Below, one piece after another: positions 1-9,774 of a stretch of DNA of 64,000 nucleotides (position 1 is its first letter; each line of letters starts with the position of its first letter). The translations under genes and the position numbers were made by a program. The notes below the pieces were generated by a model. It saw only the letters and a program-made list of their open reading frames with translations. It was not told the DNA's origin and did not search any database. The stretch comes from Echiichthys vipera (taxonomy: Eukaryota > Chordata > Actinopteri > Perciformes > Trachinidae). The stretch covers positions 10,033,515-10,097,514 of the forward strand of contig OY829659.1 in the NCBI GenBank assembly GCA_963691815.1, read 5' to 3'.

Positions 1-612
1 AGCTTTCTTGCACCCTAAAATGTGCCCCATACTGTATGTTTTCTTCGCTTATACTCTGATTTAGAAATTACAAAACTCTGAAACACATTAGCACATTTTC
101 TATATATCTAAAGTGTGCTTACACAAGCAGAAATGTGAGTGTATGTATCGTAGTAAGCAGATAGCCAGGTGGGTTAGGTAAAACAGGACTGGTGCCGCTC
201 ACTTTTGCGGTAACGAGAAACCAGGATTAAGTTTCATAGAGAAACATTAAACCAGGAATCCTATTTAACTTGGCACTCTCAACACCATTTCAACTCTAAA
301 CTAGTATGTGATGGATTATTATTTCAATCTACATCACAGCTGTGTATATACAGGATAAAGTGTCATGCAGTCACATAAAAGGATGAAAACACACAGATTT
401 GGGAAATGTATGCAGCAAAGCTAGTTAGCTCACATTTCTATGCCAGTTTCTATAATCATACTTTTTTGATCATATTCACAATTTCACAAGTGTTCTCAGG
501 AATTTGCTGTTTTCGCAGTTAAATGCTCTCAATAGGATAAACTACTGGGAATTTATTAATGACTACCAGAGCTGGGTTTAACCTGAAAATGTTCCAGGAT
601 ATTAATGTTTAC
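1..612 (-). other. shroom1: shroom1 intron, partial
   Basis: This stretch follows the GTAAAC donor of the 1209-613 exon. It is AT-rich and I see no ORF or repeat in it. The remaining ASD2 exons must lie further left. Confidence 0.6.
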
Positions 613-1209
613 CTTTCTGCAGCTCCTTTCTGCTCCTGTTTCTTCTTGTAGTGCTCCTCCATCAACAGCGTGTCCTCTGACAGCAGCTGCTCCATCAGCA
701 TCAATGCCGTCTTACGATTGGCCAGTGGGTAGAGCACTCTGGCCAGTGATTGATCGGCCTTGACCACCACTTCAACCAGTTCTTCCCATTGAGGTCTCTC
801 AGCGGGCCTCTCCAGGCTCTCTGTCTCTCCCTCGGGTGTGCCCCTCTCCTCCATCACCTGGTTTTCTCCAGACTTCTCATCTTCCGTTTGTGGATTTTTC
901 TCCTCCTCCCCCTGCTGACTGATGTCTGTGTCAGAGACAGAGGTGCTGGGAGACACAGAGGTTTTACTTGTCTGCGCTGGGGGGGCCGAGCTGGTGGACT
1001 CGTCGTCAAAAACATTGTCTTTCAGCGGTAAAGTCTGGGCTTCCTCTTTGATCTCTTCCTCTGGAGGGAGAATCCACAACGATGGGTCTGTGGTGACGCC
1101 GCAGCTCAGAGTCACTTCATGGTTGGAATCAAGCTGTAGGGCGTCAAGGCTAGGCTCGTCCACCGACTGCTCTCTCTCTGATCCAGCCACAGACGGAGAA
1201 GTCCTCGCT
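613..1209 (-). CDS. shroom1: shroom1 coding exon with start of ASD2
   Basis: The exon lies between a TGGTAG acceptor and an AAAG/GTAAAC donor, enters in phase 2 and leaves in phase 2. The first two thirds are acidic and S/T/E-rich and look disordered. The last ~60 residues match the N-terminal part of the Rho-kinase-binding ASD2, including NRKTALMLMEQLLSEDTLL followed by a charged helix ending EEHYKKKQEQK. ASD2 is cut here by an intron, so the domain is incomplete in this window. Confidence 0.85.
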
Positions 1210-4200
1210 CTACCAGAAGTTAAAAAAATGATGGTTAAGAATCACACCTTGCATCAGTTTGTTTTAGTCTAGTTAGCTAAAGGGTGATGTATTGAAATGT
1301 TGACTAGCAGTGAATGTCAGGAAGTTGAGGAAGAAAGTGGCACGTTCATTTAGTCAAATAATTTTACAGAGGATACAAATGCTGCATTGACACAGATCTA
1401 ATCAGTCAGTCTAATCTTACCTGGAGCTAGGCCTGCTTTCACAAGGAAGCTTTGTTTGGGTGGGGGTGGACGAGGTGGACTTGATCTCCCTCTCACTGGT
1501 CTCTAGACATCTGGGGGAAGGTGGGTCAGATGAAGTCTCGCTGGGCGGTCTACTGACCCTGAACTCATCTGTGACCGGGCCGTGAGAACCAGGAGATCCA
1601 GAGCGAACCCTGGCCCGCGAAGAGGAGTGGGAGGCCGGGGAGGTGGATCTGCTTGAGTTCCTTGTTCCTACTGAGGCGTCCTCCCCGGGTTCTGAGTTCT
1701 GCTTCAACAAAGACCTTTTCTGGGTTTGGTTTTGCGTTTGTCCCTGAGTATTCTTCTCTGGTTCTTGTCCCGCTTGCTCCGTTACGTTTTGTTTCTTCTT
1801 CCCTCGTTCCTGCCCCTGGGCTTCTCTGACTTCTGCAAAGAATGAAACAGTCCTCTTGTCTCTGTCCTGTCCTCCTTGTCCAGTCGAATCCCTCCACAGT
1901 TGATCTAGCTGCTCAGAACTTTTACTCAGGGCTGATGGTCTTGTTAATTTTGATGCACCAAGCTCTTCCATGGACTTCCCCCTCTGTGCGACCACACGGA
2001 CACGCTGCTGGCCCTCAGGGGCTGGCTTAATTAAGGTGTCCTCAACAGCTTTTATCTGGGGACTAACATTGACAATCAGTGTAAATGTGTAACATAAGCC
2101 ATTGATTCATACAAACTATGATTACATTAGAACTTTGAATGAAAACTAATACTACTAAATCAAGACATTAACAAGCACATCTGAGTCATACAGGGGCTCT
2201 GGAACTTTTTATTTCAAAGACTGGTAATAATAATTTGATATTCTCACACAAATTGCAATATACATGTTATTTTTGAGAAATAGGCCAACTCTTTGAAAAT
2301 AGTCAATGTGAGTCAATGATTCTTTTACAGCCCATACATAAATCTCTTAAAAGGAATGCTGGTTTTCTGGAGCAGGTGGGTGTTGCCTTTCTGGTGCCAC
2401 AATGAATCAAGGGGAGGTTTATAGTCTGTGCCACAGCACACACTCACTAACCTAATACTCTTCTGACCTAAAAACAATAAGAAATTGTCTGCAGTGTTGT
2501 TACATACCTCCAGGTTTCCATAGTTTTAACTGGTAATGGATCCTCCTTATAGTCGAGTGCCTATAGACCCAGAAGGCAAAAGGCAACACATGAATTACAC
2601 TTGAATCGGTACACTCTTTATATTTCTTTCTTCTGAATGTAATATGAAAGCATGCAAAATGAGTGTGAGGTACTACAGTGAAAGCCAAACGAGGGTTAAT
2701 AAATATCTTGTTTTCCAATTCTAAGTTCATATACTTGTGATGGAAAGCTTATCAGACAGTTAATATAATATCCATTGAATTTTTTAAGTGTCTTACTTTG
2801 AACAGACTTACCTGAAAAGCATGTGGTGTGGATGTGGATCTGTTCCTGAAGAAAGTAGGTGGTTCGGGCTGGTCCAAGAGACTCTCCACTGATGCAGACT
2901 TCCCCTGAGATGGACCTTGGCTCTCCCTCCATCTGGGTTGATTTGACTGACTGGCATATTGGCCTGAACAAGACTGAGCTGAGAAGAACTGGGCATACCT
3001 GTTTTGTGAGAAATACAAAAACATACTGAAATGATTTGAACAACAAAAAAAGCATCAAACAAACTTTCTTGCTCTTTGACTTTGCTTCTCTTTCGTACCT
3101 GATAGAACTGGTGGAGGAATCAAGGATGCGGCCTGCCGAGTGGGGCCTGTGGAGTTTCTTCTTGGAGGTTTTGACTTCATGATTTCCTGATAGAGGCCTG
3201 GGACCCCAGTCAAAGGGTTTTTCCCCCAGAGAGTGCCTCTGTCTGGATGGAGATGGTAACTGAGGCACTGCTTGCTGTGGCTCAGCCACTTTCTGGCCTG
3301 TCTTACGCTCCATGTACTCCACCAGGGCCTTTTGTTGCAAGTGTTTTAAGTTTGTCTTTGAAGCGCTAGAGGCGGAAAGGGCTCTGCCTCTTGTCTCAAA
3401 CATCTTCCTCCGTGCTGCAACCAGTCCCTGCTCTCCTTGCTGCACACGTTCCTCTCCCTCGCATTCAACTGCAAACAGGCTGTCACTTTCATTGCCAAAG
3501 GAACGGCATGCAGAGTGGATGGGGGTAGCACCGATCTGGTTGAGTTTCTCCGGTTCAGAGAAGCACATCTTCTTCTGCTGTTGAGTCAATCGTTTCCTGC
3601 CTCCGATGCGTGCTACCTGGGGCTGGGCCACATTCGCTGGTCTCCCGTTTTCCTTTTCAGTCTCATTGTCCATCTCCTCCGGACTCTCCCTGACTTCTTC
3701 TTTTATGCTCCCCCTCTCCGTCTCCTCAGAGGTCACAGAGGGAGTGAGTGTATCTGTGGAAGTCTCAGAGTCCTGTGATGAGGAGAAGGTGTGACTCACC
3801 GCAGACCTCAGCTCAGGTCTTTGCCTGATTCGGTGTGGCCATGACAGCTGCAGGTCCCTCCTTTTAAATGAGGTCTCCCTTAAGACTTTTGACTGGGCAT
3901 CCTTCAGCTTCTCTTTGTAGTACTTTTTAAATGAGTCGTCCAGGGTGTTACAGGCAACGGAGATAACTTCCCCTCTATCATTCTTGCCCGTGTCACTTTT
4001 TGGAGGTCTCTCCTTGTTGGCAACAGACACGCCTTCGTGACTTGTTTTGTTTGGGATTGCTTCCTTGCCTTTTATACTGAAATCAGCATCCTTTTTAGGC
4101 TGTAACGCTACCCTGTTGGCTCCGGTGAGGTGGTACAGAAGCGGGGTTGTTTCTTTGTTTATCCTTTCGCTGGCTACATCTCCCAAGGGCTGCCGTTTCC

Positions 4201-5803
4201 CTCTCTTTGCCTGCTCCTCTCTCTTGTGGTGGTTAAGCTGTTCATTGTTTATCAGCGAGGTGACCTCCTTTGTTTGTTTGGTTGAATGTGGTTGGCCATT
4301 TCTGTCAGGTCCACAATAGAATATAGGGTTGTTGGCAGTGTGGCGACCAAAATCTCGACTCTGCAACATGTCAAGTTCTTCCAAAGCGTCGAAGCTTCGA
4401 GAGGACTGCGTTGAAATGAACGATAGTCTGTGATTCTCCTGATCCTGGCTTCTGGAGGACAGTTCCTTGCTCTGGGAAGTGAAAGCCTCTCTCTCATTTG
4501 GAATGACACCAACAGAAGAGCGAGAGGTCTCTTGGTGAGGTCTAAACAAATTGTCCATTGTGCTGTGGCATCTTTCTTTTTCTCTTAGCCGGTGTGTCTC
4601 CAACGCAGTGGAGCAATCACTCCCAGCCTCAGACCCACACACAGATGCAGAATGTGTCCTCATACCAGATTCAGACAGCTTACACACTCCCGTGACAAAG
4701 TAGAACTGGCCCTTATGCTGAATGCTGCTGTTGATAAAACTCTGGCCAGCATTCCAGGGACTGGCAGCTCGGCTTGGCTCTGAACCAAGCAAATCATGAG
4801 CCGAGTGCGCCCTTTTGCGCTGACTCTCAAAATGGCTACTGCTACCACTGGGCTTGTTGCGATGGTCTCCATTACATCCACCACTGCTCAAGGGCTGTTT
4901 GGGTTTCAGGTGCTCAGGCTGGGGAGGTGACCCGCTTCGGATGTTTGTTGACTTCTGCTGCTCTGATGCTTTGTTATCTGCATTGATAAGGTATTCTGGG
5001 TTTAATGCCACCCTGATCTGATCATGAGGCTGGAGCTGGGGGCGGTAGCTTGGTGGCTGCTGGGCCTGTGGCTGTTGCTGTTGAGATCCCTTCCAAACTG
5101 AATACACTGGGTCAGGATTGAAGCTTGATTTGCATGTATCTGGGCTAGCTGTCTCAGGTTTTGGGGCATTTAGAACATGGAGTCGATTGTGAGGTCTCGG
5201 CTGTTGTTGAGGCTGTGGCTGCTGCGGTTTAAACTCAGTACCTTGATGGTGGACCCTACTGTTTTCCAAGTTTTTTGTGGCTATGAAACTATCCAAGCGT
5301 ACTGGGACTGGAGGAGGACGGACAACAGGGTAAGCACCTTGGGATGGAGCCCGCAAAGGCATCTCTTTTTTATAGAGCGCTTTGTTGTTGTTATGCAAAC
5401 TGTCATTGCCATTGTGATTGTGGTGGTTTACACTGGTGCTGGTATTGTTGCGAAACTGCTGTGAGATAGCTTCCACAGAGCGATAGAGCTGGTCCATGGT
5501 CTTTGAGTCAGACTGCAGAACCTGGGTCGGATGGTAAATAGACTTTACATACTTAAGATCAGCATAGTGGCTGAAGGAGCTGGACTGTAGGTCGTCAGGG
5601 AGAAAGGGAGAAGGGTAGTCTGGGGCAGTGGACCCGCCGGAGAAGGAGCTATAGGCAGAGTCTCCTTTGCCGTGTTGGTGATGGGTAAGTTGGTCGGCGA
5701 TGCTACTGTTGGACTTGGCTGGGGAGAGCCGGCTGACAGGCAGGCTCAGAGGATGCAGGTCCACGTTGCTCATTCTCTCAAAGTGAAAGTTGTAGGAATC
5801 CAT
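613..5803 (-). CDS. shroom1: shroom1, Shroom family member 1 (3' end outside window)
   Basis: Cytoskeletal scaffold. Shroom proteins bind F-actin through ASD1 and recruit Rho kinase through ASD2 to drive actomyosin contraction. Coding exons that fit in phase are 5803-3099, 2998-2812, 2055-1421 and 1209-613, giving about 1,374 residues before the left edge. Shroom1-type landmarks appear in the right order: DSAYSSFSG near residue 48, TPLLYHL, an ASD1 core with KVLRETSFKRRDL near 628-665, CFSEPEKL near 746, and the start of ASD2 (ELVEVVVKADQSLARVL) from about 1315. No PDZ domain is seen, as in mammalian SHROOM1. The ATG at 5803 opens a 2.7-kb reading frame. Adjacency to aff4 supports orthology. 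The protein is longer than human SHROOM1, mainly through Q/P/H-rich linkers. Family assignment is firm. The exact exon set between 2.1 and 2.8 kb is less certain. Confidence 0.9.
1421..2055 (-). CDS. shroom1: shroom1 coding exon (linker region)
   Basis: The exon begins after a CCCCAG acceptor with IKAVEDTLIKP and ends at an AG/GTAAG donor, entering in phase 0 and leaving in phase 2. It is rich in S, R, Q and P. The segment KSSEQLDQLWRD near the start could be a short helix. I recognise no domain. Its phase joins directly to the exon ending at 2812 and to the exon starting at 1209. Confidence 0.8.
2508..2560 (-). other. shroom1: Candidate 53-nt cassette exon of shroom1
   Basis: A pyrimidine-rich acceptor (GGGTCTATAG) and a strong AG/GTATGT donor flank 53 nt, which read ALDYKEDPLPVKTMETW in phase with the exon ending at 2812. 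Inclusion leaves phase 2, while the next exon enters in phase 0, so translation would hit a stop (AGA TAA) at once. Skipping restores the frame. It may be a poison or alternative exon, a decoy, or my model may miss a compensating small exon. Confidence 0.4.
2812..2998 (-). CDS. shroom1: shroom1 coding exon
   Basis: A 187-nt exon with a CAAAACAG acceptor and a CAG/GTAAGT donor. It completes an Arg codon split from the large exon, reads RYAQFFSAQS onward, contains a serine-rich SASVESLLDQPEPP stretch and ends HAFQ in phase 0. No domain is recognised. Confidence 0.8.
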
Positions 5804-6022
5804 GGAGGACTGGGGCGGATGGCAGGAAGGGAAGGGCAGGATTTGTAAATGTGCCGTATAGGTATGTGCGATGATGCATGTGCCTTCCTTGTGGGTGAAA
5901 CTGGGCAGTTACCACAAACACATTTGCACCAGGTTGTCTGTCACGCTCCTCGCTTATTAGGTCATTTTCCTGCCTCTTTTTTGTTTCTTCAAAGCCTTTG
6001 GAAACAGTCTGCTCAGTAGCTC
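3099..6022 (-). CDS. shroom1: shroom1 first coding exon with ASD1
   Basis: The exon starts after a CTCCCCCAG acceptor. It carries ~219 nt of 5' UTR, the ATG at 5803-5801, and then 901 codons plus 2 nt to an ATCAG/GTACGA donor. It encodes the poorly conserved N-terminal half with poly-Q/P tracts near residues 195-260, the conserved TPLLYHL motif, and ASD1 at about 628-665 with its YYKEKL and KVLRETSFKRRDLQLSWP core. The coding segment is 5803-3099. Confidence 0.88.
5778..5879 (-). other. Upstream ORF overlapping the shroom1 start codon
   Basis: An ATG at 5879-5877 in the same exon opens a 33-codon frame (MHHRTYLYG...) ending at 5778. This is past the shroom1 ATG and in a different frame. If the 5' UTR is as modelled, the uORF could lower initiation at the main start. 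It may also be chance. Confidence 0.45.
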
Positions 6023-8116
6023 CTGGGGGAGAAAACACAAATATGCAAAAACTGGTTATCAGCCTGAAATCTTGACTGCTGAACTCACTTCGTCTGTGAA
6101 AAACTATTGCTCAAGAGTGAAATGGTTTGACAAAATGTGTGTTCAAACAGCAATGGTAAACATGTAGTGAATAACCGATACTCAATATAACAAATTACTT
6201 TGTTTGGTCTCCACAAACATCCCATTGCATAGCTGTTTTAACTGCACGCAAAACACGCATGCTTGTTTCAGTGTCAATTGGCATGTCCGCTAGGTTGATG
6301 GCACACACACCTACACCCCCACATCAAATAAAATGCATTCATACCTCAACTACACTGTATGCATAGAAGAATATTCTGCATCAGTTGTCCTGCAAAAAGT
6401 TTTTTTTTTTGCAGGGTGCTTTCTGCTCAGAGTCTATTAAAATGCCAGAAAACAGTAAGTCACCAGTGAAAAATCTGTCTGGCATTTCTAGGTCAAATTC
6501 CTCTCGTGAGAAATTATGCTCCATCTGTTATAAGTTGTAAAGACAAATCATTTACTGTACCCCTTGACCGAAGTTTTCCCAGCAGAGTGGAGGTGTTGGT
6601 ACCTGGCAACACCAAGGGATTGTGGATTGTGACAAGGTCATGTTACTGGTATTTTTATTTTTCAATTTTACAGTTTTAAGGCTGTTTGAAACTGAAAGAA
6701 AAATATTAGTACAATATAATGTAAAACAAGACTGGGCCAAATTAGTGAGCAACTAATGATAAAGCATCTAGTCTGTAAAATGTCTGAAAATAGTGAAAAA
6801 ATCCAATTTCTCAGATTGCTTATTTTTCACAGCCATCACAGTTTACTGCAGTTTTGTTTTGTAGGTCAGTACATTTAACCACCTGCTGAAGAGGTCTGTC
6901 TGCCGATTTGCATCAATGAGGCCCCTAATTAAGGGCCTTGAGGTTGGCGGCGCACGTTGCAGCACACACATGAAAAATGTCAGGAATTCCCTATGGAGCT
7001 ACAGAAATCTGTGAGGATTAGTCATGTGACCAATATATAATGCCTTGTTATACAGGACTGTGACCTGTAAATACTTTTCTACCCTTTCCCCTTATTGTTC
7101 TTGAGACAGAGGAATTTGCTTTATCCAATTCTTGCCAAATAACTGCTTTAAATGTAACAATTTGGGCCAGATGAAACTTTCACTTAACTACACAAGCAAT
7201 ATGACTGAGACCTTTATAGCGTTTTTGAGATTGTCAATTTATTTCCAACTGAGAGACAGTAAAGCTATAACAAACAACAAATAACAAATACGACTTGATC
7301 AATAATCTTTGGGCCTTTCAAACTGAGTCTGCTGCAGCACTCATAATCTACAGGCCATTTGTTTTGGCTGGAATGAATCTTTGGATGACCGGACACCAAT
7401 TAACTTCCCACTGACTGAAGTCTATGGAGTTTCTGATAAAACCCCTCTTGTACATTTTTCATGTTTCCTTATTCACTGTAAACGTACACAGCATTCGATA
7501 ACTTATAAGGATTACAATCCTATAATTGTGTAACACATAAAAACCTGCTGCCATCATCAGCTATCCAAAGACTCATCTTCAGTACAGAAACCAGCCCCGG
7601 CAAGTTAATGATAGGTTTAGGTTTTACGGTGGACTCTAATGACAGAGTAAGTGTAGGCTTCTCTCTCCCATGACCTGGAAGCCTTGCCAGGACTTTGTCA
7701 TCAAGATGAAGCTACATACCTGTCATGCATACACACAAAGTTCAATGTTGGCAATAAAACAAAGACAAGTCAACCAACAAATCAACTCTGACAGTATGGC
7801 AGTATGAAGCTTGTACCTCACCACTGATGGAAGTGCAAATAATGTTGTGTTATCCTGACAAACATCCAACAAATATAAAAATCCTAAGGGTAAATGACCA
7901 CATTAGCAACTTAAACTTGAAAAGGGAAAACTCCTTTATAACCAATTCCAAATAGAAACAATTTCCAAGTATTTCAATGTTTGTCGGTCAAGCTTAAAAA
8001 CCTGAATCAAAGATGATCCTAGGTGGTCGTTTTGCATACACAAAACCCACCTCCCAAGAGCCTTTCATACAGTATTAAGAGGGATTCCATGTGTTTATGA
8101 AGGGCCTTCTGATCTG

Positions 8117-8120
8117 TGGT

Positions 8121-8154
<34 letters not shown>
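8117..8154. repeat. (TG)n microsatellite
   Basis: An almost pure TG dinucleotide run. It generates the spurious Thr-His and Val-Cys ORFs seen around it. Confidence 0.95.
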
Positions 8155-8157
<3 letters not shown>

Positions 8158-8274
8158 TTTTCCAGCTCTCCTCTTCCCCCTGCGAACACAGAGAGAGAGG
8201 CTCCCAAACAGGGGAGCGCTCAAGTGGAAGTGATGGAGGGGACAGGCAGTGACAAAATGTACAGAGAGGAGAGA

Positions 8275-8293
8275 GGGAGGGAGGGAGGGAGGG
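8275..8293 (+). repeat. (GGGA)n tract, potential G-quadruplex
   Basis: Five GGG runs, each separated by a single A. This meets the usual intramolecular G-quadruplex rule with one-base loops. On the minus (shroom1 sense) strand it is C-rich. Confidence 0.85.
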
Positions 8294-8522
8294 TGAGGCA
8301 GAGGGTGACCGGCCCAGACAAATACCCTCACACGCAAACCACAACAACAAGAGACAAGAGAACTGAACAATGACAGCAGGAAAGCCGAACACAAGTTGGA
8401 AGGCTGGATCAACAGTCACAGCAGCAAGGCAGAATGGGAACTACTCAGAGATCAACCACTTGCAGACTGGTGCGAATGAAAGTTTAGTGCACTGTTAGCA
8501 AGAAAGTAATAGAAAAACTCAC

Positions 8523-8750
8523 CCAAACTTTGAGTCTAAGTTGCTGACCTTTCTGATTTCCATCGGCCAAAGAAACGTGTCCTTAGTTTCATAATAAATA
8601 AGGATATGCAGAATGATTTCCGTCCTTATTTCTCTTTCAGAACATCTTCCTCTAAAAGAGGGATCAGACCAAGTAACCCGGAGAGCTAGATATTAGAGGG
8701 AAGACTTCTAGTGAGTCCCTTCTCCCCCCACCGAGACCCGAGGCTGCCTA
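8523..8750 (-). other. shroom1: Candidate shroom1 non-coding first exon
   Basis: Reading the minus strand, a GC-rich promoter-like block is followed by ~200 nt that ends at a TTTGG/GTGAGT donor (exon end 8523). The next acceptor in the same direction is that of the ATG exon at 6022. The transcription start is not determined. No ORF continues into shroom1 from here. Confidence 0.45.
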
Positions 8751-8754
8751 GCAG

Positions 8755-8850
8755 GAGCCACTGATTGGCCAGCCGATGACGTCCGGCTCTCCGGTGCACA
8801 ATGAGCGCAGCGGAGGGAATATTTCACTGCCGCAGATAGCTGCTAGTGCT
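8755..8850 (-). promoter_or_regulatory. shroom1: Candidate shroom1 promoter (CCAAT, CRE-like)
   Basis: The minus strand carries GGCCAATCAG (complement of 8761-8770) and a CRE-like GGACGTCA (8777-8784) in a locally GC/CpG-enriched block, just upstream of the candidate first exon. No TATA box is evident. Promoter function is inferred from position and motifs. Confidence 0.45.
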
Positions 8851-9499
8851 GCCGGCCGCCTGAACAACAGAGAGAGAGGGGAGAAGAAAAAAAAAAAAGA
8901 GGCCTCGCATTCCTGGCTGGCTTCAAAGACGGAGCAGAGGCCGGGCGCCATTCATTCCCAAGGCCCTGAGCCCGGCGCATGGAGACTAGCCAAGGCAAGA
9001 GGGAGGACGGAGGAGGGGAGGGGGTAGTGGTGGTGGGGCTGGTGGGTGGATGGGTGACCTCCCAGCCTCCACCCGAAAAAAACACAAAAAAAACTGTCAC
9101 AAAGACTAACTATCCCCCACCATCACCCTCATTTTCTCTCTTATTCCTATTAGTCTCCCCTGTGTTCTACTATTCTTTAAAACCACGTTAATGACAGTTA
9201 TAAAGAAGTTACACAGATAATAATTTACAAACTGCAGAAACCTCTAGTAATCAAGTTTGCAGTTAGGCTGATAAAGGTGAACATCACTGTAATTTATTGT
9301 AGAAACTTTGCGTTTATTTCATGTTGTAATCATCATACTAGTGGTTGAGCATTGGCCTCTATTAGCTCAGACAACCCCTCCTCAAAAAAGAATGTGAAAG
9401 CACCTCTCTAGTGAAAAACTTTGCACAAGTCAGTATAGTCAATGTTTGAGGCATAAACATAAGAAAAACACATTTTTGAGTGGAGGGGACTGTAAATAC
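8851..9499. other. Intergenic; purine-rich low complexity
   Basis: Contains A-rich and GGA/GGT-rich low-complexity DNA at 8,875-9,055 (a GGAGGGGAGGGGGT-like stretch) followed by AT-rich DNA. The plus-strand reading frames here are compositional artefacts. Confidence 0.6.
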
Positions 9500-9766
9500 T
9501 AGAGATGCACCAATCCAGATACCGATGCCTGGGCTGAGCGTATCCGCCGATACCCGATACCGAGCCGATACTACTGTTGAATGAATAATGAATAATAATT
9601 TAACTGACAAGATTGCTGTAACTTTATTGCTGTGTATGATATAAATAAAAAAAGAAATGACTGGATCTGAATGCTGGATCGGCCTCATTCATCCGATATC
9701 AGATCCAGCTAATTCGTCAATATCGGAGCCGATATTCGATCCACATATCGGATCGGTGCATCTTTA
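9500..9766. mobile_element. Non-autonomous hAT element (MITE)
   Basis: A 267-bp element begins TAGAGATGCACC and ends GGTGCATCTTTA, which are near-perfect inverted termini. It is flanked by an exact 8-bp duplication, GTAAATAC (9492-9499 and 9767-9774). The 8-bp target duplication is the hAT hallmark. The interior repeats CCGATAC/GATATCGG-type motifs and has no ORF. The intact target duplication suggests a fairly recent insertion. Confidence 0.9.
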
Positions 9767-9774
9767 GTAAATAC

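Larger units (their letters stand above)
6023..8522 (-). other. shroom1: shroom1 intron 1 (inferred)
   Basis: This lies between the acceptor at 6023 and the candidate donor at 8522. I see no coding sequence. It holds a TG microsatellite, a GGGA repeat, and otherwise AT-rich unique-looking DNA. Confidence 0.5.

Noticed and set aside
2500..2730. 76-codon frame reading RHSTIRRIHYQLKLWKPGG through the candidate cassette exon
   Set aside because: It reads through the acceptor and uses a frame that does not connect to either neighbouring shroom1 exon.
3312..5464. Several plus-strand ORFs of 60-113 codons
   Set aside because: They are antisense shadows of the large shroom1 coding exon.
8019..8419. 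Minus-strand frames with Thr-His repeats (up to 114 codons)
   Set aside because: They are created by translating the TG/CA microsatellite in shroom1 intron 1. No domain or splice support.
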